Notes under the pieces: generated by a model
Told to the model about the DNA's origin: nothing
The model's database searches: none
What the model saw: only the letters and a program-made list of their open reading frames with translations
Assembly (NCBI RefSeq): GCF_052045245.1
Contig: NZ_JBQEON010000004.1
Coordinates: forward strand, 1 to 64,000
Origin: Burkholderia sp052045245
GTDB taxonomy: Bacteria; Pseudomonadota; Gammaproteobacteria; Burkholderiales; Burkholderiaceae
Reading direction: 5' to 3'
Length of the DNA stretch: 64,000 nt
Made by a program: the position numbers and the translations under genes
In this document: positions 25,000-33,166 of the stretch, piece after piece
Layout of the letters: every line of letters starts with the position of its first letter
Position numbering within the stretch: the stretch's first letter is position 1

Positions 25000-27900
25000 G
25001 TGAAGTCTTCCGGATCGGCGCGTACGACGCGCCGCAATGCTGCCTTGCCCTCCTCCGACGCCCAGACGGGCACCCGCGCCGCCGCCGCGAACGGCCGTGC
25101 GAAAACGGCAACGAAACCGAAAGACCCGATACGTCAGACAAAACGCGTGATCCAACCCGCCGGCCCTGCTGCCCGCACGGCCGGCGCCGCGAAGGCCGGC
25201 GGCCGCACCCGCGAGGACAAGGACGGTCCGCTGTTCGAGGACATCCGCTTCCTCGGCCGCCTGCTCGGCGACGTGGTCCGCGAACAGGAAGGCGACACCG
25301 TGTTCGACGTCGTCGAAACGATTCGCCAGACGGCCGTGAAGTTCCGCCGCGAGGACGACAGCGAGGCCGCGCAAACGCTGGAGAAGAAGCTGCGCAAGCT
25401 GACGCCGGAGCAGACGGTGAGCGTCGTGCGCGCGTTCAGCTATTTCTCGCACCTCGCGAACATCGCGGAAGACCGCCACCACAACCGCCGCCGCCGCATC
25501 CACGCGCTGGCCGGCTCCGCGCCGCAGCCCGGCACCGTCGCGTACGCGCTCGAACAGCTGAAGACGACCGGCAACGCGTCGAAGCGCCTGCTGCAGCGCT
25601 TCTTCGACGATGCGCTGATCATGCCGGTGCTGACCGCGCACCCGACCGAAGTGCAGCGCAAGAGCATCCTCGACGCGCAGCACGACATCGCGCGCCTGCT
25701 GGCCGAGCGCGACCAGCCGCTGACGACGCGCGAACGCGCGTACAACGAATCGATGCTGCGCGCGCGCGTGACCGCGCTGTGGCAGACCCGCATGCTGCGC
25801 GACGCGCGCCTGACGGTCGGCGACGAGATCGAGAACGCGCTGTCGTACTACCGCGCGACGTTCCTCGACGAGCTGCCCGCGCTGTACGGCGACATCGAGG
25901 CCGCGCTCGCCGAGCACGGGCTGTCCGCGCGCGTGCCGGCGTTCTTCCAGATGGGCAGCTGGATCGGCGGGGATCGCGACGGCAACCCGAACGTGACCGC
26001 CCCGACGCTCGACGAAGCGATCAACCGCCAGGCCGCGGTGATCCTCGAGCACTACCTGGAACAGGTGCACAAGCTCGGCGCCGAGCTGTCGGTGTCGAAC
26101 CTGCTGGTCGGCGCGAACGACGCCGCGAAGGCACTCGCCGCCGCGTCGCCCGACCAGTCGCCGCACCGCGTCGACGAGCCGTACCGCCGTGCGCTGATCG
26201 GCATCTACACGCGGCTGGCCGCGAGCGCGCGCGTGCGTCTCGGCGAAGGCACGGTGCCGGTGCGCAGCGCGGGCCGCGGCGCGGCACCGGTGCGCGCGAT
26301 TCCGTATGCGGACTCCGAAGCATTCGTCGCCGACCTGAAGGTGCTGACCACGTCGCTCGACGAGCATCACGGCACGTCGCTCGCCGCGCCGCGCCTCGCG
26401 CCGCTCGTGCGCGCGGCCGAAGTGTTCGGCTTCCATCTCGCGAGCATCGACTTGCGCCAGAGCTCCGACATCCACGAGGCCGTGGTCGCCGAGCTGTTCG
26501 CGCGCGCCGGCGTCGAGGCCGACTACGCGGCGCTCGCCGAGGCAGACAAGCTGCGCGTGCTGCTCGCCGCACTCGCCGATCCGCGCCCGCTGCGCTCGCC
26601 GTACCTCGAATACTCGGCGCTCGCGCAGACCGAGCTCGGCGTGTTCGAGAAGGCCCGCGAGGTGCGTGCGCAATTCGGCGCGCGTGCGGTGCGCAACTAC
26701 ATCATCTCGCATACGGAAACCGTCAGCGACCTCGTCGAGGTGCTGCTGCTGCAGAAGGAAACGGGCCTGCTCGAAGGCGCGCTCGGCAGCCATGCGAAGA
26801 GCGGCCTGATGGTGATCCCGCTGTTCGAGACGATCCCCGACCTGCGCGACGCCGCGCGCATCATGCGCGAATACTTCGCGCTGCCGGGCATCGACGCGGT
26901 GATCGCGCACCAGGGCGCCGAGCAGGAAGTGATGCTCGGCTACTCGGACAGCAACAAGGACGGCGGCTTCCTGACGTCGAACTGGGAGCTGTACCGCGCG
27001 GAACTCGCGCTCGTCGACCTGTTCCGCGAACGCAAGATCACGCTGCGGCTGTTCCACGGGCGCGGCGGCACGGTCGGCCGCGGGGGCGGCCCGACCTACC
27101 AGGCGATCCTGTCGCAGCCGCCGGGCACCGTGAACGGCCAGATCCGCCTGACCGAACAGGGCGAGGTGATCGCCAGCAAGTTCGCGAACCCCGAGATCGG
27201 CCGGCGCAACCTCGAGACGGTGGTCGCAGCGACACTCGAGGCGTCGCTGCTGCCGCAGTCGAACGCCCCCGCGCAGCTGCCTGCGTTCGAAGCCGCGATG
27301 CAGACGCTGTCCGATGCCGCGATGGCGTCGTATCGCGCGCTCGTCTATGAAACGCCCGGCTTCACCGACTACTTTTTCTCGTCGACGCCGATCACCGAGA
27401 TCGCCGAACTGAACATCGGCAGCCGCCCGGCCTCGCGCAAGCTGCAGGATCCGAAGAACCGCAAGATCGAGGATCTCCGCGCGATTCCGTGGGGCTTCTC
27501 GTGGGGCCAGTGCCGGCTGCTGCTGACGGGCTGGTATGGCTTCGGCAGCGCGGTGAGCGCGTATCTCGACGGCGCGCAGGATGCCGCCGAACGCACCAAG
27601 CGCGTGACGCTGCTCAAGAAAATGAACAAGACCTGGCCGTTCTTCGCGAACCTGCTGTCAAACATGGACATGGTGCTCGCGAAGACGGATCTCGCGGTCG
27701 CGTCGCGCTACGCGCAACTGGTCGCCGACCGCAAGCTGCGCAAGCACGTGTTCGAGCGGATCGTCGCGGAATGGGAGCGCACGTCGCAGGCGCTCGCGGA
27801 AATCACCGGGCACGAAGGCCGCCTCGCGACCAACCCGCTGCTCGCGCGCTCGATCAAGAACCGCTTCCCGTATCTCGATCCGCTGAACCACCTGCAGGTC

Positions 27901-28005
27901 GAGCTGATCAAGCGTCACCGCGCGGGCGACACGAACGCGCGACTGCGCCGCGGGATTCACCTGACCATCAACGGGATCGCGGCCGGCCTGCGCAACACGG
28001 GCTGA
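25000..28005 (+). CDS. ppc: Phosphoenolpyruvate carboxylase
   Basis: A 1001-residue enzyme that makes oxaloacetate from PEP and bicarbonate to refill the TCA cycle. I chose GTG at 25000 (VKSSGSARTT) because AAGGAAA lies just upstream; this leaves a basic, Ala/Thr-rich N-terminal extension of about 70 residues before the conserved DGPLFEDIRFLGRLLGDV. Catalytic blocks are VLTAHPTEVQRKS (His), LGYSDSNKDGGFLTSNW (Lys) and FHGRGGTVGRGGGP. The C-terminus ends in the canonical NTG. ATG starts further upstream are possible but would add non-conserved sequence. Confidence 0.96.
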   Translation: MKSSGSARTTRRNAALPSSDAQTGTRAAAANGRAKTATKPKDPIRQTKRVIQPAGPAARTAGAAKAGGRTREDKDGPLFEDIRFLGRLLGDVVREQEGDTVFDVVETIRQTAVKFRREDDSEAAQTLEKKLRKLTPEQTVSVVRAFSYFSHLANIAEDRHHNRRRRIHALAGSAPQPGTVAYALEQLKTTGNASKRLLQRFFDDALIMPVLTAHPTEVQRKSILDAQHDIARLLAERDQPLTTRERAYNESMLRARVTALWQTRMLRDARLTVGDEIENALSYYRATFLDELPALYGDIEAALAEHGLSARVPAFFQMGSWIGGDRDGNPNVTAPTLDEAINRQAAVILEHYLEQVHKLGAELSVSNLLVGANDAAKALAAASPDQSPHRVDEPYRRALIGIYTRLAASARVRLGEGTVPVRSAGRGAAPVRAIPYADSEAFVADLKVLTTSLDEHHGTSLAAPRLAPLVRAAEVFGFHLASIDLRQSSDIHEAVVAELFARAGVEADYAALAEADKLRVLLAALADPRPLRSPYLEYSALAQTELGVFEKAREVRAQFGARAVRNYIISHTETVSDLVEVLLLQKETGLLEGALGSHAKSGLMVIPLFETIPDLRDAARIMREYFALPGIDAVIAHQGAEQEVMLGYSDSNKDGGFLTSNWELYRAELALVDLFRERKITLRLFHGRGGTVGRGGGPTYQAILSQPPGTVNGQIRLTEQGEVIASKFANPEIGRRNLETVVAATLEASLLPQSNAPAQLPAFEAAMQTLSDAAMASYRALVYETPGFTDYFFSSTPITEIAELNIGSRPASRKLQDPKNRKIEDLRAIPWGFSWGQCRLLLTGWYGFGSAVSAYLDGAQDAAERTKRVTLLKKMNKTWPFFANLLSNMDMVLAKTDLAVASRYAQLVADRKLRKHVFERIVAEWERTSQALAEITGHEGRLATNPLLARSIKNRFPYLDPLNHLQVELIKRHRAGDTNARLRRGIHLTINGIAAGLRNTG

Positions 28006-28055
28006 TCCGCGCGCGGCGCGGGCCTGCCCCGCGCCACGCTCACCTCGCGACACGA

Positions 28056-28093
28056 AAGCCGCGCTACGCCGCCCCGCGTAGCGCGGCTTTTTT
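28056..28093 (+). terminator. Intrinsic terminator of ppc
   Basis: AAGCCGCGCTACGC (28056-28069) and GCGTAGCGCGGCTT (28075-28088) form a perfect stem, followed by a T run. Confidence 0.92.
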
Positions 28094-28160
28094 CATGTCG
28101 TCATGGAACCGCGCGACGGCCCAGGCCGCTGTGCCCCGCTGCTCAATGCGCTCATTGCAC

Positions 28161-28913
28161 TCATTGCGCATCGATCAGCAACGCGTCGTGCTCGAACGAG
28201 CCATCCGCCTGCACCGCGTAGTAGCTGCGCACCTCGTCGGGCGCGTGCGCCCACAGCGCATGGATGCCCGCGACGCTGTCGGCCGGCGTGCGGATCCGCT
28301 CGACCCATGTATCGAAATCGATCGGCAGGCGCCAGCGGCGCTGCACGTGCGCATCGAACCCGGCGCCGCGGAACATCGCGAGCCATTCGTCGGCGCGGTA
28401 GTCGCGCACGTGCGACGCATCGCGCAGCACTTCCGCGGCCTGGAGATACGTATCGAGCAGCGGATGGTCGTTGCCTGCGATGTCGATCATCAGCACGCGG
28501 CCGCCCGGCTTCAGCACGCGGCGCACCTCCGCAAGCGCCGCGCGCACGTCGTGCCAGTGGTGCGCGCTCATCCGGCTGACCACCCGGTCGAAGGTACCCG
28601 CCTCGAACGGCAGCTGCTCGGCCGGCCCCTGCTGCGTACGGATGTTCGCGAAGCCGCGCTCGCGGGCGGCGACGTCGACGGTCGCGAGCATCGGCGCGGC
28701 AAGATCGTAGGCGACCACGTCGCGCACGTGCGGCGCGACCGCGAAGCTCGCGTGGCCCGCGCCGCAGCCGAGATCGAGCACCGCGGCGTCGGGCGTCGCA
28801 CGCATGGCGTCGGCCAGCGCCTGCAGATCGGCACCCGTCGCGTGGACGGCGCTCGTCAGGTAGGCGGCGGCTGTCGTGCCGAATGCGTCGGCGACCTGGT
28901 CGTGGTGTTTCAT
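28161..28913 (-). CDS. Class I SAM-dependent methyltransferase (UbiE/YcgJ-like)
   Basis: A 250-residue Methyltransf_11-type protein. Motif I is VLDLGCGAGHASFAVAP (near residue 45), motif II is VVAYDLAAPML, the post-motif reads QGPAEQLPFEAGTFDRVVSR, and motif III is LKPGGRVLMIDIAG. These define the SAM pocket; the acceptor is unknown. It is encoded divergently from an MmyB-type regulator, and this pairing suggests that the regulator controls it. It has no signal peptide and is cytoplasmic. Confidence 0.9.
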   Translation of the reverse strand: MKHHDQVADAFGTTAAAYLTSAVHATGADLQALADAMRATPDAAVLDLGCGAGHASFAVAPHVRDVVAYDLAAPMLATVDVAARERGFANIRTQQGPAEQLPFEAGTFDRVVSRMSAHHWHDVRAALAEVRRVLKPGGRVLMIDIAGNDHPLLDTYLQAAEVLRDASHVRDYRADEWLAMFRGAGFDAHVQRRWRLPIDFDTWVERIRTPADSVAGIHALWAHAPDEVRSYYAVQADGSFEHDALLIDAQ

Positions 28914-28981
28914 CGTTCGCTCCTTCGTTGGGTGGGGCGCCCGCTGCCTGCCAGCGCGCGAATCGCTACAATAGGGCCGCG

Positions 28982-28997
28982 CTTGTACCGGTACAAG
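28982..28997. promoter_or_regulatory. Perfect 16-bp palindrome, candidate operator of the MmyB-type regulator
   Basis: CTTGTACCGGTACAAG is a perfect palindrome in the 199-bp divergent spacer, about 70 bp from the methyltransferase start and 115 bp from the regulator start. Its symmetry and position fit a dimeric HTH repressor site controlling both genes. Confidence 0.55.
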
Positions 28998-29112
28998 TCA
29001 AGCAGTTATTCTGGTATTTGTTACACCTGCCTGAGCTTCGCCGCGCCGCCAGCGCGTTGTTTCTCCATTTCAGCCGCTTCCGGGCGGCTCCACCCGCCTC
29101 AGCCGTTTCCGC

Positions 29113-29922
29113 ATGAACCACCCGTCCTCCGCCCCCAACCCGCCGCTCGACGCCACGCCCGCCCGCGCGCTCGGCGAATTCATCCGCGCGCACCGCGAAC
29201 GGCTGTCGCCGCAGGCCGTTGGCCTGCCGCCCGGCCCGCGCCGCCGCACGCCGGGGCTGCGGCGCGAGGAAGTCGCGCAGCTGTGCGGCGTCAGTCCGAC
29301 CTGGTACACGTGGATCGAGCAGGGCCGCCCGGTGTCGGCGTCGGCCGACGCGCTCGCGCGGATCGCCGTCGCGCTGCAGCTGTCGAAGGCCGAACGCGCG
29401 TACCTGTTCGAGCTGGCCGCGCAGCGCGACCCCGCCGAGCCCGATGTCGCGGCCGGTGACCTGCCGCCGACGCTCGCGGCGACCGTCGCCGCGATCGCCA
29501 CGCCGGCTTACGTGCTCGACCGCCAATGGAACGCACTCGCGTGGAATGCGCCGGCGGCCGCGCTGTTTACGGGCTGGCTCGACGGCGAGCACGACCGCAA
29601 CCTGCTGCGCTTCACGTTCATGGCGCCGGCCGCGCGCACGCTGATCGTCGACTGGGAAACCCGCGCGCGGCGGCTCGCGGCCGAATTCCGCGCCGACTCG
29701 ATCCGCCACCTCGCCGATGCGCCGACCCGCGCGCTGATCGACGCGCTGATGGCCGGCAGCGACGCGTTCGCGCAGTACTGGGCCTCGCAGGACGTGTTCG
29801 AGCGCGAAGGCGGCCTGCGCGAATTCGACCATCCGGCCGACGGTCGCGTCGTGTACCAGCAGATCACGCTGAAGCCCGCGCACCGCGAGGACCTGAAGCT
29901 GGTCGTGCTGGTGCGCGACTGA
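29113..29922 (+). CDS. XRE-type transcriptional regulator with MmyB ligand-binding domain
   Basis: A 269-residue regulator. An N-terminal HTH (about 18-95) contains RRTPGLRREEVAQLCGVSPT and WYTWIEQGRPVSAS, nearly invariant in MmyB-type regulators. The C-terminal domain (about 105-265) is MmyB-like, a PAS-related pocket (YVLDRQWNALAWNAPAAALF) proposed to bind small ligands. It is divergent from the methyltransferase; many homologues regulate a divergent dehydrogenase, reductase or methyltransferase gene. Confidence 0.92.
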   Translation: MNHPSSAPNPPLDATPARALGEFIRAHRERLSPQAVGLPPGPRRRTPGLRREEVAQLCGVSPTWYTWIEQGRPVSASADALARIAVALQLSKAERAYLFELAAQRDPAEPDVAAGDLPPTLAATVAAIATPAYVLDRQWNALAWNAPAAALFTGWLDGEHDRNLLRFTFMAPAARTLIVDWETRARRLAAEFRADSIRHLADAPTRALIDALMAGSDAFAQYWASQDVFEREGGLREFDHPADGRVVYQQITLKPAHREDLKLVVLVRD

Positions 29923-30028
29923 CCGGACGGCCCGAGCCGGCGAAGGCCGGCCGCCCGCCCCGCGAATGTTAGAATCGCGGGATTCCCTCGGCGGCGCACG
30001 CCGCCCAACTCCCCTTCGAAGAATCGCC

Positions 30029-31438
30029 ATGACGTCCCAACTGCACAAAAAGGGCGAGGCCTGGTCGGCCCGCTTCTCGGAACCGATGTCGGAGCTGGTC
30101 AAGCGCTACACGTCGTCGGTGTTTTTCGACAAGCGCCTCGCGCTCGTCGACATCGCCGGCTCGCTCGCGCACGCCAGCATGCTCGCGGCGCAGAAGATCA
30201 TCAGCGCCGACGACCTGGCCGCGATCGAACGCGGGATGACGCAGATCAAGGGCGAGATCGAACGCGGCGAATTCGAATGGCAGCTGGATCTCGAGGACGT
30301 CCACCTGAACATCGAGGCGCGCCTGACCGCGCTGATCGGCGACGCCGGCAAGCGCCTGCACACGGGCCGCTCGCGCAACGACCAGGTCGCCACCGACATC
30401 CGTCTGTGGCTGCGCGGCGAAATCGACCGCATCGGCGGCCTGCTGACCGACCTGCGCGGCGCGCTGATCGACCTCGCGGAGAAGAACGCGGACACGATCA
30501 TGCCGGGCTTCACGCACCTGCAGGTCGCGCAGCCGGTCACGTTCGGCCATCACCTGCTCGCGTACGTCGAGATGTTCACGCGCGACGCGGAACGCATGCG
30601 CGACTGCCGCACCCGCGTGAACCGCCTGCCGCTCGGCGCGGCCGCCCTCGCCGGCACCAGCTACCCGATCGATCGTCATGCGGTCGCGAAGACGCTCGGC
30701 TTCGACGGCATCTGCGCGAACTCGCTCGACGCGGTGTCGGATCGCGACTTCGCGATCGAATTCACGGCGGCGTCGGCACTCGTGATGACGCACGTGTCGC
30801 GTTTCTCCGAAGAACTCGTGCTGTGGATGAGCCCGCGCGTCGGCTTCATCGACATCGCCGACCGCTTCTGCACCGGCAGCTCGATCATGCCGCAGAAGAA
30901 GAACCCGGACGTGCCCGAGCTCGCGCGCGGCAAGACCGGCCGCGTGAACGGCCACCTGATGGCGCTCCTCACGCTGATGAAGGGCCAGCCGCTCGCGTAC
31001 AACAAGGACAACCAGGAAGACAAGGAACCGCTGTTCGACACGGTCGACACCGTCGCCGACACGCTGCGGATCTTCGCCGAGATGGTCGCGGGCATCACCG
31101 TGAAGCCGGACGCGATGCGCGCGGCCGCGCTGCAGGGCTTCTCGACCGCCACCGACCTCGCCGACTACCTGGTGAAGCGCGGGCTGCCGTTCCGCGACGC
31201 GCACGAAGCCGTCGCGCACGCGGTGAAGATCTGCGACGATCGCGGGATCGATCTCGCCGACCTGACGCTCGACGAAATGAAGCAGGAACTGCCGAACGTC
31301 GCGCACCTGATCGGCGACGACGTGTTCGGCTACCTGACGCTCGAAGGTTCGGTCGCGAGCCGCAACCATCCGGGCGGCACCGCCCCCGACCAGGTGCGCG
31401 CGGCGGTCAAGGCTGCCCGCGCCGCGCTCGGCAAGTAA
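30029..31438 (+). CDS. argH: Argininosuccinate lyase
   Basis: A 469-residue enzyme that splits argininosuccinate into arginine and fumarate, the last step of arginine synthesis. The ATG at 30029 gives MTSQLHKKGEAWSARFSEP. Fumarase-superfamily signatures are HTGRSRNDQV, MPGFTHLQVAQPVTFGHHLL and GSSIMPQKKNPD, the last carrying the catalytic serine loop. A -10-like TTAGAAT lies about 60 bp upstream. It is a single gene. Confidence 0.97.
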   Translation: MTSQLHKKGEAWSARFSEPMSELVKRYTSSVFFDKRLALVDIAGSLAHASMLAAQKIISADDLAAIERGMTQIKGEIERGEFEWQLDLEDVHLNIEARLTALIGDAGKRLHTGRSRNDQVATDIRLWLRGEIDRIGGLLTDLRGALIDLAEKNADTIMPGFTHLQVAQPVTFGHHLLAYVEMFTRDAERMRDCRTRVNRLPLGAAALAGTSYPIDRHAVAKTLGFDGICANSLDAVSDRDFAIEFTAASALVMTHVSRFSEELVLWMSPRVGFIDIADRFCTGSSIMPQKKNPDVPELARGKTGRVNGHLMALLTLMKGQPLAYNKDNQEDKEPLFDTVDTVADTLRIFAEMVAGITVKPDAMRAAALQGFSTATDLADYLVKRGLPFRDAHEAVAHAVKICDDRGIDLADLTLDEMKQELPNVAHLIGDDVFGYLTLEGSVASRNHPGGTAPDQVRAAVKAARAALGK

Positions 31439-31452
31439 GCACGCCGTCACGA

Positions 31453-31477
31453 GCGGACGCCTTCGGCGTCCGTTTTT
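31453..31477 (+). terminator. Intrinsic terminator of argH
   Basis: GCGGACGCC, a TTC loop and GGCGTCCG, followed by TTTTT. Confidence 0.9.
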
Positions 31478-31547
31478 CATTCGGGCGGCCGGCGCGCCGC
31501 CCGTCGCCTTTCCCGCTTATTCGTTTTCCCGTTTCCGGACACCGCCG

Positions 31548-32231
31548 ATGACCTTCTCCGCCGCGCTCTTCGACATGGACGGCCTGCTCGTCGATTCCGA
31601 GCGGACCATCATGAACACGTGGATCGACGTGTCGAGCGCACACGGCGTCGTGCTGACCGAGATCGACTATCTGCAGATCGTCGGCCGCTCGTTCGCCGAG
31701 GGCCAGGTGATCCTCGCGCGCCTGATCGGCAACCCCGACACGTTCGACGCCGTGCGCATCCGCGTGCGCGAGCAACTTGCCGCGCCCGAGCCGCATCCGA
31801 AGTTTCCGCTGAAGTCCGGCGCGCTTGCGCTGCTCGACGCGCTCGCGCAGGCCGGCATTCCGTGCGCGGTCGCGTCGTCGTCCGCGCGCGACGTGATCCG
31901 TGCACGGCTCGACGCGGTCGGCGTGCTGCCGTACTTCCGCGCGCTTGCGGGCGGCGACGAAGTCGCGCGCGGCAAGCCCGACCCGGCCGTGTACCGGCTC
32001 GCGGCCGAACGCCTAGGCGTGCCGGCGCACGCGTGCGTCGCGTTCGAGGACAGCGACTTCGGCGCGCAGTCGGCCGCCGGCGCAGGTGCCGCGGTCGTCA
32101 CCGTGCCCGACCTGAAGGCGCCGACGCCCGAGATCGTCGCGCTGAGCCTGCACGTGCTCGCATCGCTCGACGATGCGGTCGCGCTCGTGCCGTCGTGGTT
32201 CGGCCGTCTGGACACGCAGCAACCGGCGTAA
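31548..32231 (+). CDS. HAD-superfamily phosphatase, subfamily IA
   Basis: A 227-residue hydrolase of the phosphoglycolate phosphatase/beta-phosphoglucomutase branch. Motif I is LFDMDGLLVDSE with the nucleophilic Asp, motif II is AVASSSARDVI, motif III is GKPDPAVYRLAAE, and motif IV is VAFEDSDFGAQSAAGAG. A helical cap lies between motifs I and II (about 15-85). The physiological substrate is not predictable. It is a single gene downstream of argH and separated from it by a terminator. Confidence 0.92.
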   Translation: MTFSAALFDMDGLLVDSERTIMNTWIDVSSAHGVVLTEIDYLQIVGRSFAEGQVILARLIGNPDTFDAVRIRVREQLAAPEPHPKFPLKSGALALLDALAQAGIPCAVASSSARDVIRARLDAVGVLPYFRALAGGDEVARGKPDPAVYRLAAERLGVPAHACVAFEDSDFGAQSAAGAGAAVVTVPDLKAPTPEIVALSLHVLASLDDAVALVPSWFGRLDTQQPA

Positions 32232-32258
32232 GCGGCGCGCTGCGTGCGTCAAATGCAA

Positions 32259-32288
32259 ACGGGCACCCGAGGGTGCCCGTTTTGCGTT
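32259..32288. terminator. Bidirectional intrinsic terminator
   Basis: GGGCACCC (32261-32268) and GGGTGCCC (32271-32278), extended by AAAC/GTTT. It lies between the HAD gene and the convergent LprI-like gene. Confidence 0.9.
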
Positions 32289-32320
32289 GCCGCATCGGAA
32301 GATCGACGTCGTAACGATCG

Positions 32321-33166
32321 TTACTTGTTGCCGGCCGTCTCCGACAGCCGCTTCATCGTCGCGATGCGCGCGCCGATCAGGTCGACGCGTCCGTCCTCGC
32401 CGACGAGCGGCGCCGTCGTATCGCGGAACGCGACCCAGGCGCGCTGCGCGCGCACGAGCGTCGCGGCCGAATGCGCGGGCATCTTGCGGCGCAGCTTCTG
32501 GTAATAGCGATTCAGGTCGAACACCGCGTGTTCGCACGCGGCATCCTGCACGCACGGCCGCACCCGGCCGATCGCCGGATCGCGCGGCGCGGCGTTCGCC
32601 GGCTTGCCGGCGGCTACCGCGGCGGCGCCCGACGCCGCACTCGCGCCGCCCTGAACCGCGCCCTGCGTGCCGCTCGTGGCCGCGACCGGCACGGCGGCGG
32701 GCGGCGGCGCATAACGGTCGGCCGCCGCGCGCAGCGCGAGCGCACGATCGCGCACCGGCTGCAACTGCATGTCCGCGCTCGCCATCGTGTACGCGGTGCC
32801 GCGCGTCGTGTCGTACACAGCCTTCAGCAGAAGAATTTCATCCTTGCGCCACGTGACCCAGTGACGCTGGCTGTCCTGCCAGCCGCGCTTCGCGTCGGCC
32901 GGCGCATCGCTCGACAGGCGCTGGTACGCGCCGTCCATCACCGCCTGCCACTGCTGCTGCGCCTCGCCCATGCACTGGATCTGGCCGGCCGGCGACGACC
33001 GGTCGCGCCGCGCGAGACACTGCCGCATCGCGACGTCGATCGGGTCGGCCGCCGCGACTTCCGCATGCGCGACATTCACCCCTGCCGGCCCGGCCGACCA
33101 CGCGGCCCAGGCGGCGAGCGCCGCCAGCGCCGCACGCATCGTCCGGATTCGTCCCTGCGCCGCCAT
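32321..33166 (-). CDS. Exported protein with two LprI/DUF1311 domains
   Basis: A 281-residue protein with a signal peptide (cleavage near 35, NVAHA) and two copies of the LprI/DUF1311 fold. The first is at about 48-112 (cysteines C50 and C65, AKRGWQDSQRHWVTWRKDE); the second is at about 203-275 (C205 and C211, LVRAQRAWVAFRDT). An Ala/Gly/Pro-rich linker (152-195) joins them. LprI-type proteins include periplasmic lysozyme inhibitors, but many members are uncharacterised. The ATG at 33166 overlaps the decarboxylase stop (TGATG), so it is translationally coupled; ATG 33139 is an alternative start. The coupling to a cytoplasmic decarboxylase is unexplained. Confidence 0.88.
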   Translation of the reverse strand: MAAQGRIRTMRAALAALAAWAAWSAGPAGVNVAHAEVAAADPIDVAMRQCLARRDRSSPAGQIQCMGEAQQQWQAVMDGAYQRLSSDAPADAKRGWQDSQRHWVTWRKDEILLLKAVYDTTRGTAYTMASADMQLQPVRDRALALRAAADRYAPPPAAVPVAATSGTQGAVQGGASAASGAAAVAAGKPANAAPRDPAIGRVRPCVQDAACEHAVFDLNRYYQKLRRKMPAHSAATLVRAQRAWVAFRDTTAPLVGEDGRVDLIGARIATMKRLSETAGNK

